NCBI RefSeq assembly: GCF_014202335.1
Contig: NZ_JACHGP010000008.1
Span: forward strand, 248,001-312,000
Direction: 5' to 3'
DNA: 64,000 bases
Source of the DNA: Mycobacterium sp. AZCC_0083
GTDB lineage: Bacteria; Actinomycetota; Actinomycetes; Mycobacteriales; Mycobacteriaceae
The position numbers and the translations under genes are program-made. Numbering within the stretch: the stretch's first letter is position 1; each line of letters opens with the position of its first letter. The notes under the pieces are model-generated. The model was given only the letters and a program-made list of their open reading frames with translations. It did not search any database and had not been told where the DNA came from. Shown one piece after another: positions 28,106 to 36,541 of the stretch.

Positions 28106-28825
28106 ATGGCCACGCTGACGACACTTCCCTTCGACTACGAACACGCCGGGCTCGACTTCGGCGGAGTGCTGGTATCCGGCGAGCGTCCGAACGCACCGGC
28201 CGTGCTGGTGTTCCACGGCATGGAGGGGCGCAGCGACGCGCAGGTCGAGTTCTGCCATCTGCTCGCCGAACTGGGCTACAGGGCGGTTGCGGTCGACCTC
28301 TTCGGCCGCGCGGTCACGGAGGCGGGGCCGGACGCATGCGCCGCTGCGATGGACGCGTTCCTGAAGGATCGAAGGGCGTTGCGGGACAGGATCATCGGCG
28401 TGGTCGATACCATTCGGGACCTATCGGGGATCGACGCCGACGCGATGGCGGCCATCGGATTCTGTTTCGGCGGACTGTGCGTGCTCGACGCCGCGAGGCA
28501 TGGTGTCAAGCTGCGGGCCGTCGGCGCCTTCCATGGCCTTCTGACGCCGCTGCCTGAGCCGTCCGATGCGCCCATCCACCCCAAGATCGCCGTCTACCAC
28601 GGGTGGGCGGATCCCTTAGCGCCGCCTGCGGACGTCGTGGCGCTTGCGGCCGAATTGACCGAGCGCGGAGCGGACTGGCAGTTGCACGCCTACGGGCACG
28701 CGATGCACGCGTTCATGGCGACGTTCGCCAACGCCCCCGAGCGCGGCATTCAGCACGACGAGAAGACCTATCGGCGCGCGTGGGCCAGCTTGGTCGACTT
28801 CCTCGACGAGACGTTCCCCGTTTAG
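28106..28825 (+). CDS. dienelactone hydrolase family protein
   Basis: 239 residues. Alpha/beta hydrolase with the DLH layout: VLVFHGMEGRSDAQVEFCHLLAELGYRAVAVDLFG, AAIGFCFGGLCVLDAAR with Cys as nucleophile (GFCFGG), HGWADPLAPP with the Asp, and HAYGHAMHAFM with the His. Likely cleaves a cyclic or enol ester in catabolism; substrate unknown. Sixty-one bases after the SDR gene, same strand, so possibly cotranscribed and under the same operator. Confidence 0.87.
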   Translation: MATLTTLPFDYEHAGLDFGGVLVSGERPNAPAVLVFHGMEGRSDAQVEFCHLLAELGYRAVAVDLFGRAVTEAGPDACAAAMDAFLKDRRALRDRIIGVVDTIRDLSGIDADAMAAIGFCFGGLCVLDAARHGVKLRAVGAFHGLLTPLPEPSDAPIHPKIAVYHGWADPLAPPADVVALAAELTERGADWQLHAYGHAMHAFMATFANAPERGIQHDEKTYRRAWASLVDFLDETFPV

Positions 28826-28826
28826 G

Positions 28827-29708
28827 TTAGTTGGGGAGAACCAGCACCGGCACCGGACTGTGCCGAATGATCTTGGTGCCCTTCGAGCCAAGGAACACCC
28901 GCGCGATCGCACCCTGCGGTGAAGTGCCGATGGCCAGCAGTTCGCCGTCGTCCCATTCGGCGTTGTCGAGGGCCTGATCCCAGCCGTTGCCGGTGACCAC
29001 CTGGAGTTCGACGTCGTCGCCTACTACACCGTCGGACTTCAACTTCGCCAATGCTTCTCGCGCTTGCGAGGCCCAGGACGCGAGAAGCGAGTCCTCGGCG
29101 TGCAGACCGACCTCCGGCGGATACATGGTGCGGCCCCGCACCGCGAACGTGATCACCCGCATCGGGACCCCGAGTTGCGCCGCCAACGTGGCGACGCGTT
29201 CGACGACGTGAAGGGACTCGTCGGTGCCGGGGTAGGCGCAGGTGAGCCGGGTCAGCCCATGCGTCTTGGATCCGCGGTAGCCGCGTGGGCTGATCGCCAG
29301 CGGCACCGGCGACGAGTGCAGCAGCCGGTCGGCGGTCGAACCGACCACCACCTGCCCGAGGCTGCCGTCCGCGGCCGAACCCAGTACCAGCGCTTCGGCT
29401 TTCAGCTCCTCCACGGCGGCCACGAGGCCCCCGGGTGCCGAGCGATGAGCGAACTTGTGGAAGCTCACCTCGAGATTGGGGTCCAGGGACGTGATGCACT
29501 GTTTCGCTTCGGCGGCAGAGTCGGCCGCGAGTCGATCTGCGTACTGGGCGTACTCGGCGTCGATGCGTGCGGGCGACGGCGTGGTCCAGGGCTTCGGGAC
29601 GACGGTGACCACCGCGAGCGATGTCTTGAGCGTCCTGGCGGCTTCCACCCCGAGGTGCAGTGCCGAAATACCGGCCCTTCCGGCCAGGTATCCGACTATG
29701 ACCGTCAC
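28827..29708 (-). CDS. universal stress protein, two USP domains
   Basis: 293 residues, a tandem of two USP domains (about 1-145 and 155-293). The first has the nucleotide loop LGSAADGSLGQVVVGSTADRLLHSSPVPLAI, the second GTSPQGAIARVFLGSKGTKIIRHSPVPVLVLP; both keep the G-x2-G-x9-G(S/T) pattern for ATP. Overlaps the permease gene by four bases and belongs to its operon, the same arrangement as Rv2319c-Rv2320c. May link transport to energy state. Confidence 0.9.
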   Translation of the reverse strand: MTVIVGYLAGRAGISALHLGVEAARTLKTSLAVVTVVPKPWTTPSPARIDAEYAQYADRLAADSAAEAKQCITSLDPNLEVSFHKFAHRSAPGGLVAAVEELKAEALVLGSAADGSLGQVVVGSTADRLLHSSPVPLAISPRGYRGSKTHGLTRLTCAYPGTDESLHVVERVATLAAQLGVPMRVITFAVRGRTMYPPEVGLHAEDSLLASWASQAREALAKLKSDGVVGDDVELQVVTGNGWDQALDNAEWDDGELLAIGTSPQGAIARVFLGSKGTKIIRHSPVPVLVLPN

Positions 29709-31240
29709 GACGCGTCCGTCGGCGGATGGATGAGTACCTCGTCTTCTTGCGGCGCGGCGGTCGGGATGAGGCCGTCGCCGCCGTCATTGAGTGCACTGTG
29801 GTGCCTGCCCCACGCCAAGTAGAATGCCACCACGATGACGACCCACGCGCTGAACGCGATCCAGGTGTACCAGTGCAGGCTGTACAGGATGTAGCCACAC
29901 GCGAGGACCGACAGCACCGGAACGATCGGGATGTGGATGTTGCGCTCCGGCGTTCGGATGACGTAGTAGAACGGCACCTTGAATCCGCGTGGCAGATCGG
30001 GCTCCCGCACTCGCAGGATGATCACGCCGATGGACACCACGATGAAGGCGGTCAACGTGCCGATCGAGACCATGTCGGCGAGCTTGTCCAGCGGGATGAA
30101 CCCGGCCAGGATCGAGACCACGATCGCCACGATGATGGTGTTGTTGACCGGCGTCATCGACCGCGGATTCACTTTCGCGAACATGGATGGCAGCAGTCCG
30201 TCGCGCCCCATCGCGAACAGGATGCGGGTCTGGCCGTACATCGTCACCAGGGTGACCGAGAAGATCGAGATCACCGCACCCGCAGCCAGAACCGTACTGG
30301 CCCATTGGTTGTGCAGGATGTTCTCCAGGATGACGGCAAGGCCGGCCTCCTGGTCTGCGAAGTCTCCCCAGTTCTGCGCGCCGAGTGCGGCGAACGCGAC
30401 CAGGACGTAGACGGTGGTGACGATCAGCAGCGCGGCGATGATGGCTCGCGGCATCGTCTTCTGGGGGTCCTTCACTTCGTCGCCCGCCGTCGAGACGGCG
30501 TCCAATCCGATGTAGGAGAAGAAGATCGTGCCCGCGGCCAGTCCGATCGCAGCGGTGCCCATCGGGGCGAAGTCGGCGAAGCGGTCGGCCTGGAAGGCGG
30601 TAAACGCGATGACGATGAACATGCCCAGCACGCCGAGCTTGATCAGCACCATGATCGTGTTGGCCTTGGCGGACTCCGACGCGCCACGAATGAGCAGCAG
30701 CATGCACATGACGACCAGGAGGATTGACGGGAGGTTGATGATGCCCGGTTCCGGGTCCCAGGGCGCCGCCGTGATCGCCCGCGGCAGTTCGACTCCGAAG
30801 ATGTTGGTCAGGAGCTTGTTGAGGTACTGGCTCCAGCCGACGGCGACCGCGGCGGTCGACACGCCGTACTCCAGCAGTAGACAGGCGGCCACGCCCATGG
30901 CGATCAACTCACCGAGCGTGGTGTAGGCGTAGGAGTAGGTGGATCCGGAAACCGGCACGGCCGAGGCCATCTCGGCGTAACAGATCGCCGCCAGGCCGGC
31001 AGCCACGCCCGCCAACAGGAACGACAGGATGACCGCGGGGCCAGCCTCCGGCACCGCCGCTGACAGCACGAAGAAGATGCCGGTGCCGACGGTGGCGCCC
31101 ACGCCGAACATGGTCAGCTGGAAGACCCCGATGGTTCGCTTGAGATGATCTGAGGCGCCGTGAGCCACCGGCGCCCCGATGATGGGGCGACGCCGCAGCA
31201 TCTGTTGGGTGAAACTTACCGTCGGTGAGGGTGATGCCAT
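29705..31240 (-). CDS. rocE: APC-family cationic amino acid permease (RocE-like)
   Basis: 511 residues with about 12-14 membrane helices. CAT-type features: LKRTIGVFQLTMFGVGATVGTGIFFVLS, EMASAVPVSGSTYSYAYTTLGE, and FFSYIGLDAVSTAGDEVKDPQKTMPRAII. Same gene order as Rv2320c rocE beside rocD. Probably imports arginine or ornithine for the enzymes encoded upstream. Forty-one bases follow the rocD stop, so a single transcript from the ddaH-like gene to the USP gene is likely. Confidence 0.88.
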   Translation of the reverse strand: MASPSPTVSFTQQMLRRRPIIGAPVAHGASDHLKRTIGVFQLTMFGVGATVGTGIFFVLSAAVPEAGPAVILSFLLAGVAAGLAAICYAEMASAVPVSGSTYSYAYTTLGELIAMGVAACLLLEYGVSTAAVAVGWSQYLNKLLTNIFGVELPRAITAAPWDPEPGIINLPSILLVVMCMLLLIRGASESAKANTIMVLIKLGVLGMFIVIAFTAFQADRFADFAPMGTAAIGLAAGTIFFSYIGLDAVSTAGDEVKDPQKTMPRAIIAALLIVTTVYVLVAFAALGAQNWGDFADQEAGLAVILENILHNQWASTVLAAGAVISIFSVTLVTMYGQTRILFAMGRDGLLPSMFAKVNPRSMTPVNNTIIVAIVVSILAGFIPLDKLADMVSIGTLTAFIVVSIGVIILRVREPDLPRGFKVPFYYVIRTPERNIHIPIVPVLSVLACGYILYSLHWYTWIAFSAWVVIVVAFYLAWGRHHSALNDGGDGLIPTAAPQEDEVLIHPPTDAS

Positions 31241-31281
31241 GGTGCCTCCTGAGCGATGCTGCGGAGCAAAGTGAGTCGAAC

Positions 31282-32523
31282 TTAACCCTGTTCTGCCAGA
31301 ACGGCAGCGAAACGATCCACGGCCCAGTCGATCTCCGCTTCGGTGATGACCAGTGGTGGGGCGAAGCGAAGGGTGGAGCCGTGGGTGTCCTTCACCAGGA
31401 CGCCACGATCGGCCAGCAACAGGCTGACGTGTTTGCCGGTCCCAAGACGAGGGTCGAGGTCAACGCCCGCCCACAGACCGCGGCCGCGAACCGCGAGCAC
31501 GCCGTGACCGATCAGGTCGCTCAGCCGCCGATGCAGGTGTTCCCCGAGTTCGGTTGAGCGCGACTGGAAGTCACCCCGTGCGAGCATCGCCACGACGGTC
31601 GTTCCGATCGCCGCCGCCAGCGGGTTGCCGCCAAAGGTGGAGCCGTGCTCACCGGGATGCAGGACGCCGAGGACGTCGCGGTCGGCTACCACGGCCGAGA
31701 GCGGAACGATGCCGCCACCGAGTGCCTTGCCGAGAAGGTACATGTCGGGGACCACGCCCCAGTGGTCGCACGCGAAGGTCTTCCCGGTGCGGGCAAGGCC
31801 TGCCTGGATTTCGTCGGCGATCATCAGCACGTTGCGCTCCGTGCACAACGCGCGCACGCGGGGCAGGTAGTCGTCTGGCGGCACGATGATGCCTGCCTCA
31901 CCCTGGATGGGCTCGAGCAGTACGGCGACGGTGTTCTCGTCGATCGCAGCAGCCAGAGCGTTGGCGTCACCGAACGGCACCGCCCGGAAACCCGGCGTGT
32001 ACGGACCGAAGCCGCGGCGTGCGGTCTCGTCGTCGGAGAAGCTGATGATGGTCGTGGTACGGCCATGAAAGTTGTTGCGCGCGACGATGATGTTGGATTC
32101 ACCGGCCGGAACGCCCTTGACGTCGGTGCCCCACTTGCGGGCCACCTTGATGCCGCTCTCGACGGCTTCCGCGCCGCTGTTCATCGGCAGCACCATGTCC
32201 TTGCCGCACAGCTGAGCCAGTGCCGCACAGAACGGGCCGAGCCGGTCGGAGTGGAAGGCACGGCTGACCAGGGTGACGGCGTCCAGTTGAGCGTGCGCCG
32301 TCGCGGTGATCTCCGGATGGCGATGCCCGAAGTTCACCGCCGAGTAGGCCGCAAGGCAGTCCAGGTATCGCCTGCCGTCGACGTCGGTGATCCAGACGCC
32401 TTCGGCGGATGCGGCGACGACGGGCAGCGGCGAATAGTTGTGCGCCGCGTACTGGTCGTCGACCGCGATCGCGGCCTCGGTGGCCTTGCCAGTTTGTGTG
32501 GTCACGGTATCGAGGATGGTCAC
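31282..32523 (-). CDS. rocD: ornithine aminotransferase
   Basis: 413 residues from a GTG at 32523; GGAGG sits seven bases upstream and the start overlaps the previous stop (GTGA). PLP enzyme converting ornithine and 2-oxoglutarate to glutamate semialdehyde and glutamate. Motifs: NYSPLPVV, CLAAYSAVNFGHRHPEI, NSGAEAVESGIKVARKWG, NNFHGRTTTIISFS, LEPIQGEAGIIVP, DEIQAGLARTGK and LLGKALGGG with the PLP lysine. The gene is intact, unlike rocD of M. tuberculosis H37Rv, which is annotated as two pieces (rocD1/rocD2). Confidence 0.95.
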   Translation of the reverse strand: MTILDTVTTQTGKATEAAIAVDDQYAAHNYSPLPVVAASAEGVWITDVDGRRYLDCLAAYSAVNFGHRHPEITATAHAQLDAVTLVSRAFHSDRLGPFCAALAQLCGKDMVLPMNSGAEAVESGIKVARKWGTDVKGVPAGESNIIVARNNFHGRTTTIISFSDDETARRGFGPYTPGFRAVPFGDANALAAAIDENTVAVLLEPIQGEAGIIVPPDDYLPRVRALCTERNVLMIADEIQAGLARTGKTFACDHWGVVPDMYLLGKALGGGIVPLSAVVADRDVLGVLHPGEHGSTFGGNPLAAAIGTTVVAMLARGDFQSRSTELGEHLHRRLSDLIGHGVLAVRGRGLWAGVDLDPRLGTGKHVSLLLADRGVLVKDTHGSTLRFAPPLVITEAEIDWAVDRFAAVLAEQG

Positions 32524-33398
32524 GGGTGCACCTCCAGCGTGCAGCATTTGACGGATCCGCCGCCCTTGAGCAATTCGGACAGGTCGATGCCGATCGGCTC
32601 GAAGCCGGCGTCGGCAAGTTGCGCGGCGAAACCGACGGCTGCCGCGGGGTGGACCACGTGCAGCCCGTCCGACACGACGTTGAGGCCGAGGACGTACGCG
32701 TCGGCGCTGGCCACCTCGATGGCGTCGGGGAACAGCTGTTGCAGCCGGGCGCGCGATGCGTCGCTGAATGCCGTCGGGTAGTACGCGATGGTGTCGTCGT
32801 CGAGCACCGCGAGCGCGGTGTCGAGGTGGTAGAAGCGGGGGTCGACGAGTTCGAGGCTGACCAGTGGCATGCCGATCATCTCGGCGATCTCGTCGTGCGC
32901 CCGCCGATCGGTGCGAAAACCGTATCCCGCCAACACCATCGAACCGACGACCAGCAGATCGCCCTGGCCTTCGTTGATGTGCCGGGTGTGCAGCGGCGCG
33001 AAGCCGTGCGCGGACATCCACTCGGCGTATGCGGCCGCTTCACCTTCGCGCTGCGGGTAGGCGAAGCGGGCGACCACGGCCTTGCCGCCGACGATCAGGC
33101 CGCCGTTGGCGGCGTAGACCATGTCCGGCAGTCCGGCGACCGGCTCGACCAGTTCGACGGTGTGGCCCAGTGACTCGTACGTGTTGCGAAGAACCTCCCA
33201 CTGCCGCACGGCGAGGCCGGCATCGACCGGCGTCTCGATGTCCATCCAGGGGTTGATGGCGTACGCGACGGTGAAGAACGTGGGAGCGGTCATGGCGTAG
33301 TGGCGGAGATGGGGGGTACGGGTGCGCTGCTCCATTGCGGCGACATCTGATTGGGGGCTCGCAGGGGATACGGTGCCGGCAACCTCTGAGATCGTCAT
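32520..33398 (-). CDS. amidinohydrolase/amidinotransferase-fold arginine hydrolase (DDAH-like)
   Basis: 292 residues. Pentein fold of the DDAH/arginine deiminase superfamily: FTVAYAINPWMDIETPVD, DMVYAANGGLIVGGKAVVARF, EGQGDLLVVGSMVLAGYGFRT, FYHLDTALAVLDD with catalytic His and Asp, and LLKGGGSVKCCTLEVHP with the nucleophilic Cys. Equivalent of Rv2323c. The order gene-rocD-rocE suggests it makes ornithine (ArgZ-type arginine dihydrolase) or citrulline from arginine or a methylarginine; DDAH activity is the alternative. First gene of the operon, divergent from the AsnC-type regulator. Confidence 0.85.
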   Translation of the reverse strand: MTISEVAGTVSPASPQSDVAAMEQRTRTPHLRHYAMTAPTFFTVAYAINPWMDIETPVDAGLAVRQWEVLRNTYESLGHTVELVEPVAGLPDMVYAANGGLIVGGKAVVARFAYPQREGEAAAYAEWMSAHGFAPLHTRHINEGQGDLLVVGSMVLAGYGFRTDRRAHDEIAEMIGMPLVSLELVDPRFYHLDTALAVLDDDTIAYYPTAFSDASRARLQQLFPDAIEVASADAYVLGLNVVSDGLHVVHPAAAVGFAAQLADAGFEPIGIDLSELLKGGGSVKCCTLEVHP

Positions 33399-33409
33399 GT
33401 ATCAACGAT

Positions 33410-33502
33410 ATTGCGCATGTTTGACGCAATCAATCTTCACTCATTGCGTGTTGGTGCTTGGTTTGTTGCGTAAGGCGTAGAATTCCGGTGATCCATTGCG
33501 TA
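33410..33502. promoter_or_regulatory. candidate Lrp/AsnC operator cluster
   Basis: ATTGCG-N9-CGCAAT forms a 21-base palindrome (33410-33430), followed by more TTGCG motifs near 33444, 33466 and 33496 in the space between the divergent arginine operon and the regulator gene. Helically spaced repeats suit an Lrp-type oligomer. Confidence 0.5.
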
Positions 33503-33521
33503 GCGACGGGAGTGTGGCCTC

Positions 33522-33968
33522 TTGGACCGTCTTGACGAGACCGACGAGCTGATCCTTGCCGAGTTGGGGGAGCACGCCAGGGCGACGTTCGCCGAGATCG
33601 GACAGCGCGTGAACCTGTCCGCGCCTGCCGTCAAACGCCGCGTGGACCGGATGCTCGACAACGGCGTCATCCGCGGCTTCACCACCATCGTCGACCGCAA
33701 CGCCATCGGTTGGACCACCGAGGCGTACGTACAGGTGTACTGCCACGGCACGATCGCGCCCGACGAGCTCCGGCGCGCCTGGGTCGACATCCCCGAGATC
33801 GTCAGTGCTGCCACGGTGACCGGTACGGCGGATGCGATCCTGCACGTCCTCGCCCGCGACATGCGGCACCTGGAGGAGGCGTTGGAACGGATCCGCTCGA
33901 GTGCGGACATCGAGCGCAGCGAGAGCATCGTCGTGCTGTCGAACATCATCGAGCGCACACGCCCCTGA
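33522..33968 (+). CDS. Lrp/AsnC-family transcriptional regulator
   Basis: 148 residues; a TTG codon is the only suitable start, with GGGAG nine bases upstream. N-terminal HTH (DELILAELGEHARATFAEIGQRVNLSAPAVKRRVDRMLDNGVIRGF) and a C-terminal RAM ligand-binding domain (IVSAATVTGTADAILHVLARDMRHLEEALERIRS). Equivalent of Rv2324 and divergent from the arginine operon, so it probably activates rocDE with arginine or ornithine as effector. Confidence 0.9.
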   Translation: MDRLDETDELILAELGEHARATFAEIGQRVNLSAPAVKRRVDRMLDNGVIRGFTTIVDRNAIGWTTEAYVQVYCHGTIAPDELRRAWVDIPEIVSAATVTGTADAILHVLARDMRHLEEALERIRSSADIERSESIVVLSNIIERTRP

Positions 33969-34018
33969 TCTCGGGGTTGGCGGACATCTCGCGGAGCCCA
34001 TCGTGTAAGAAAGCCCAC

Positions 34019-35200
34019 GTGACTACTAGTGCGGGCATCGTCATCGTCGGTGGGGGACTGGCCGCGTCGCGGACGGCCGAACAGCTGCGTCGCGCCGAGT
34101 ACGCCGGAGCGATCACGATCGTCAGCGACGAGGACCACCTGCCCTACGACAGGCCGCCACTGTCGAAGGAAGTACTGCGCGCGGAGACCGACGACGTCGC
34201 GCTCAAGCCCGCCGAGTTCTACACCGAGAACGACATCACGTTGCTGCTGGGTTCGGGCGCGACGAAGCTGGACACCACCGCGCGGACGGTCACGCTGGCC
34301 AACGGCGACGTGATCGGCTACGTCGAGCTGGTGATCGCAACGGGACTGGTGCCCAAGCGAATTCCCTCGCTGCCCGACCTGGAGGGCATCCGGGTGCTGC
34401 GCACCTTCGACGAAAGCCTTGCCCTGCGCAGGCACGCCGAATCGGCCGAACGCGCCGTCATCGTCGGTGCGGGTTTCATCGGCTGCGAGGTCGCCGCGAG
34501 CCTGCGCAAGCACGGCGTCGCAGTGACCCTGGTCGAGCCGCAACCCTCCCCGCTGGCGTCGGTTCTCGGTCGACAGATTGGTGACCTAGTGGCCCGGCTG
34601 CACCGCTCCGAGGGAGTCGACGTGCGCTGCGGCGTCGGGGTCGCGGGTGTCACCGGCACCGGTCACGTCGAGAAGGTAGTGCTGTCCGACGGCACCGAGC
34701 TCGACGCCGACATCGTCGTGGTGGGCATCGGCTCGCGGCCGTCGACCGACTGGCTCGATGGCAGCGGCGTCGAGGTCGACAACGGCGTCGTCTGCGACGC
34801 CGCAGGCCGCACATCGGCGCCCAACGTGTGGGCCATCGGTGACGTGGCCTCGTGGCAGGACGTGTCGGGACACCAAGTGCGCGTGGAGCATTGGAGCAAC
34901 GTCGCCGATCAGGCGCGGACCATCGTTCCCACGATGCTCGGCGGCGAGGCGCCATCCACCGTCGTGGTGCCCTACTTCTGGAGCGACCAGTACGACGTCA
35001 AGATCCAGTGCCTCGGCGAGCCGGAGGCCGACGACATCGTGCACCTGGTCGAGGACGACGGCCGCAAGTTCCTGGCCTTCTACGAGCGCGACGGCGTCGT
35101 CGTCGGGGTGGTCGGTGGCGGCATGCCCGGCAAGGTGATGAAGCAGCGGAGCAAGATCGCCAACGGCGTGCCCATCGCCGACGTCCTCCCCGCCCCATAG
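34019..35200 (+). CDS. NAD(P)H-dependent ferredoxin reductase, rubredoxin/BphA4-type
   Basis: 393 residues from a GTG at 34019. Two Rossmann motifs: IVIVGGGLAASRTAEQLRR (FAD) and AVIVGAGFIGCEVAASLRKHG (NAD), plus VWAIGDVASWQ and the C-terminal reductase domain with VPYFWSDQYDVKIQCLG. Family members pass electrons from NADH to ferredoxin for P450s or dioxygenases. Equivalent of Rv0688, normally beside the mycofactocin SDR; here the arginine operon and AsnC gene lie between. Confidence 0.9.
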   Translation: MTTSAGIVIVGGGLAASRTAEQLRRAEYAGAITIVSDEDHLPYDRPPLSKEVLRAETDDVALKPAEFYTENDITLLLGSGATKLDTTARTVTLANGDVIGYVELVIATGLVPKRIPSLPDLEGIRVLRTFDESLALRRHAESAERAVIVGAGFIGCEVAASLRKHGVAVTLVEPQPSPLASVLGRQIGDLVARLHRSEGVDVRCGVGVAGVTGTGHVEKVVLSDGTELDADIVVVGIGSRPSTDWLDGSGVEVDNGVVCDAAGRTSAPNVWAIGDVASWQDVSGHQVRVEHWSNVADQARTIVPTMLGGEAPSTVVVPYFWSDQYDVKIQCLGEPEADDIVHLVEDDGRKFLAFYERDGVVVGVVGGGMPGKVMKQRSKIANGVPIADVLPAP

Positions 35201-35253
35201 CGATTTCGGCGTGCTCCGTCACGCTGAGCGCGACGGAGCACGCCGAAATCGCT
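35199..35253. terminator. bidirectional terminator-like perfect inverted repeat
   Basis: A perfect 22-base inverted repeat (arms 35199-35220 and 35232-35253) with an 11-base loop lies between two convergent genes. Each arm touches one of the two stop codons. There is no T run, which is usual for mycobacterial terminators. Confidence 0.7.
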
Positions 35254-36541
35254 AAAACTGGCCGAGGTAGAACCGGGCGCCCTGGTCGTCCACACACTGT
35301 GCAGACGTGCCGTAGGACTGCTGTGACGGGTCCTCGATCACGGTGCCGCCCGCCTCGATGACGCGCACCACCGCGGCCTCGACGTCGGCGACGGTCCACA
35401 TCGGCACCGTCACCTGCTGCGCGCTGCCACCGGCGATGCCCGACATCGGGTGTGCCGACTGCACCCCCCAGCCGTCGTCGATGCGACCCGGCTCGAACGT
35501 CCAGAACAACACCCTGCTGTAGAACGCCTTGAACGCTGCTGAGTCGGTGACCTCGTGCGTGATGTACGAAAGTTCGCCGGGCCCAGCGCCGTTGAGGTCC
35601 GGCCGTGGCTCGCCGGCAACCGGCTGGAACACCGCGAAGTTCATCCCCTGCGCATCGGTCGCACCCATCACCTCACCGAAGTCGAACACCTGGACCTCGT
35701 CGACGGTTCCGCCACCGGCCAGGATCGACTGCCTGGCACCGTCGAGGTCGGAGACCGCGTAGCAGCAGAACAGGGTGCGCGGACCGGGAACGCTGAAGAG
35801 CCCGATGTGCTGTTTGGTGTTGGTCACCTGGTGGGTCACGGGGTCGTAGGTCCACCCGAGGACGTGGCCGTAGAACGCTGCCGCGCGATCGGCGTCCGGC
35901 GTCCACACCGACACGTAGCCCACGTCGCCGTGCTGAATCGGCGTCGCCGCGCCGGTCGCCGGTCCGCTGAGCATCCAGCGATGCCCGAACGGGTCGACGA
36001 TGGTGGCGTTGCGCGACCCGTAGTTCTCGTAGGGCTCTCGCTGCACGTCGGCACCGCGCCCCCTGGCACGCTCAAGCGTCGCGTCGGTATCGGGTACGTG
36101 CAGCATCAGGCTCACCGAAGTCGACTGCGGCGTAGGAGCTTTCAGCCCGAGCTCGGGGTACTCGTCAGCGAGGTAGAACACGCCGCCGCCGATCGCCAGC
36201 TCGGCATGCCCCGTGCGGCCGTCGTCCATGACGATCGGCTCGCCGACGACGACCGCTCCCAGCGCGTCGACGTACCAGGCGATCGCCTCCCTCGCCCCGT
36301 CGACGGCCAGATAGGGCACGGCAGCCGAGCGGGGTGCGACGGGCGCAACGGTGGGAGCGCTCGTGTCGTTCAGGTCGGCGATGGCGGTATCGGTGCCACT
36401 CATGACAACTCCTTGGGTTCGATTCGGTAATGAGAGTGCGGATTCCAGGCGTTCGCGCAGTCGTGCCGCGAACTCCGGATCGGGTTGCACCGGAAGGTCG
36501 GCACCGCGCAGCACGCTCAGCGGATCGTGGTCGTTGTTCAT
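35252..36541 (-). CDS. three-domain VOC (glyoxalase/bleomycin-resistance fold) protein coupled to a sigma factor
   Basis: 429 residues from the ATG at 36541, which overlaps the sigma factor stop (ATGA). N-terminal 40 residues read DPLSVLRGADLPVQPDPEFAARLRERLESAL, a segment frequently seen at the start of proteins encoded downstream of ECF sigma genes, then a linker and three VOC units: about 65-190 (VPYLAVDGAREAIAWYVDALG), 200-305 (GYVSVWTPDADRAAAFYGHVLGW) and 315-429 (LSYITHEVTDSAAFKAFYSRVLFW). The frame is open further upstream but that part overlaps the sigma gene. A second start at the Met of MSGTDTAIADL (36403) is possible. Function unknown. Confidence 0.83.
   Translation of the reverse strand: MNNDHDPLSVLRGADLPVQPDPEFAARLRERLESALSLPNRTQGVVMSGTDTAIADLNDTSAPTVAPVAPRSAAVPYLAVDGAREAIAWYVDALGAVVVGEPIVMDDGRTGHAELAIGGGVFYLADEYPELGLKAPTPQSTSVSLMLHVPDTDATLERARGRGADVQREPYENYGSRNATIVDPFGHRWMLSGPATGAATPIQHGDVGYVSVWTPDADRAAAFYGHVLGWTYDPVTHQVTNTKQHIGLFSVPGPRTLFCCYAVSDLDGARQSILAGGGTVDEVQVFDFGEVMGATDAQGMNFAVFQPVAGEPRPDLNGAGPGELSYITHEVTDSAAFKAFYSRVLFWTFEPGRIDDGWGVQSAHPMSGIAGGSAQQVTVPMWTVADVEAAVVRVIEAGGTVIEDPSQQSYGTSAQCVDDQGARFYLGQF

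Noticed and set aside
31282..33021. 579-codon version of rocD
   Set aside because: The first 165 codons overlap the DDAH-like gene in another frame; the GTG at 32523 with GGAGG and a GTGA overlap is the real start.
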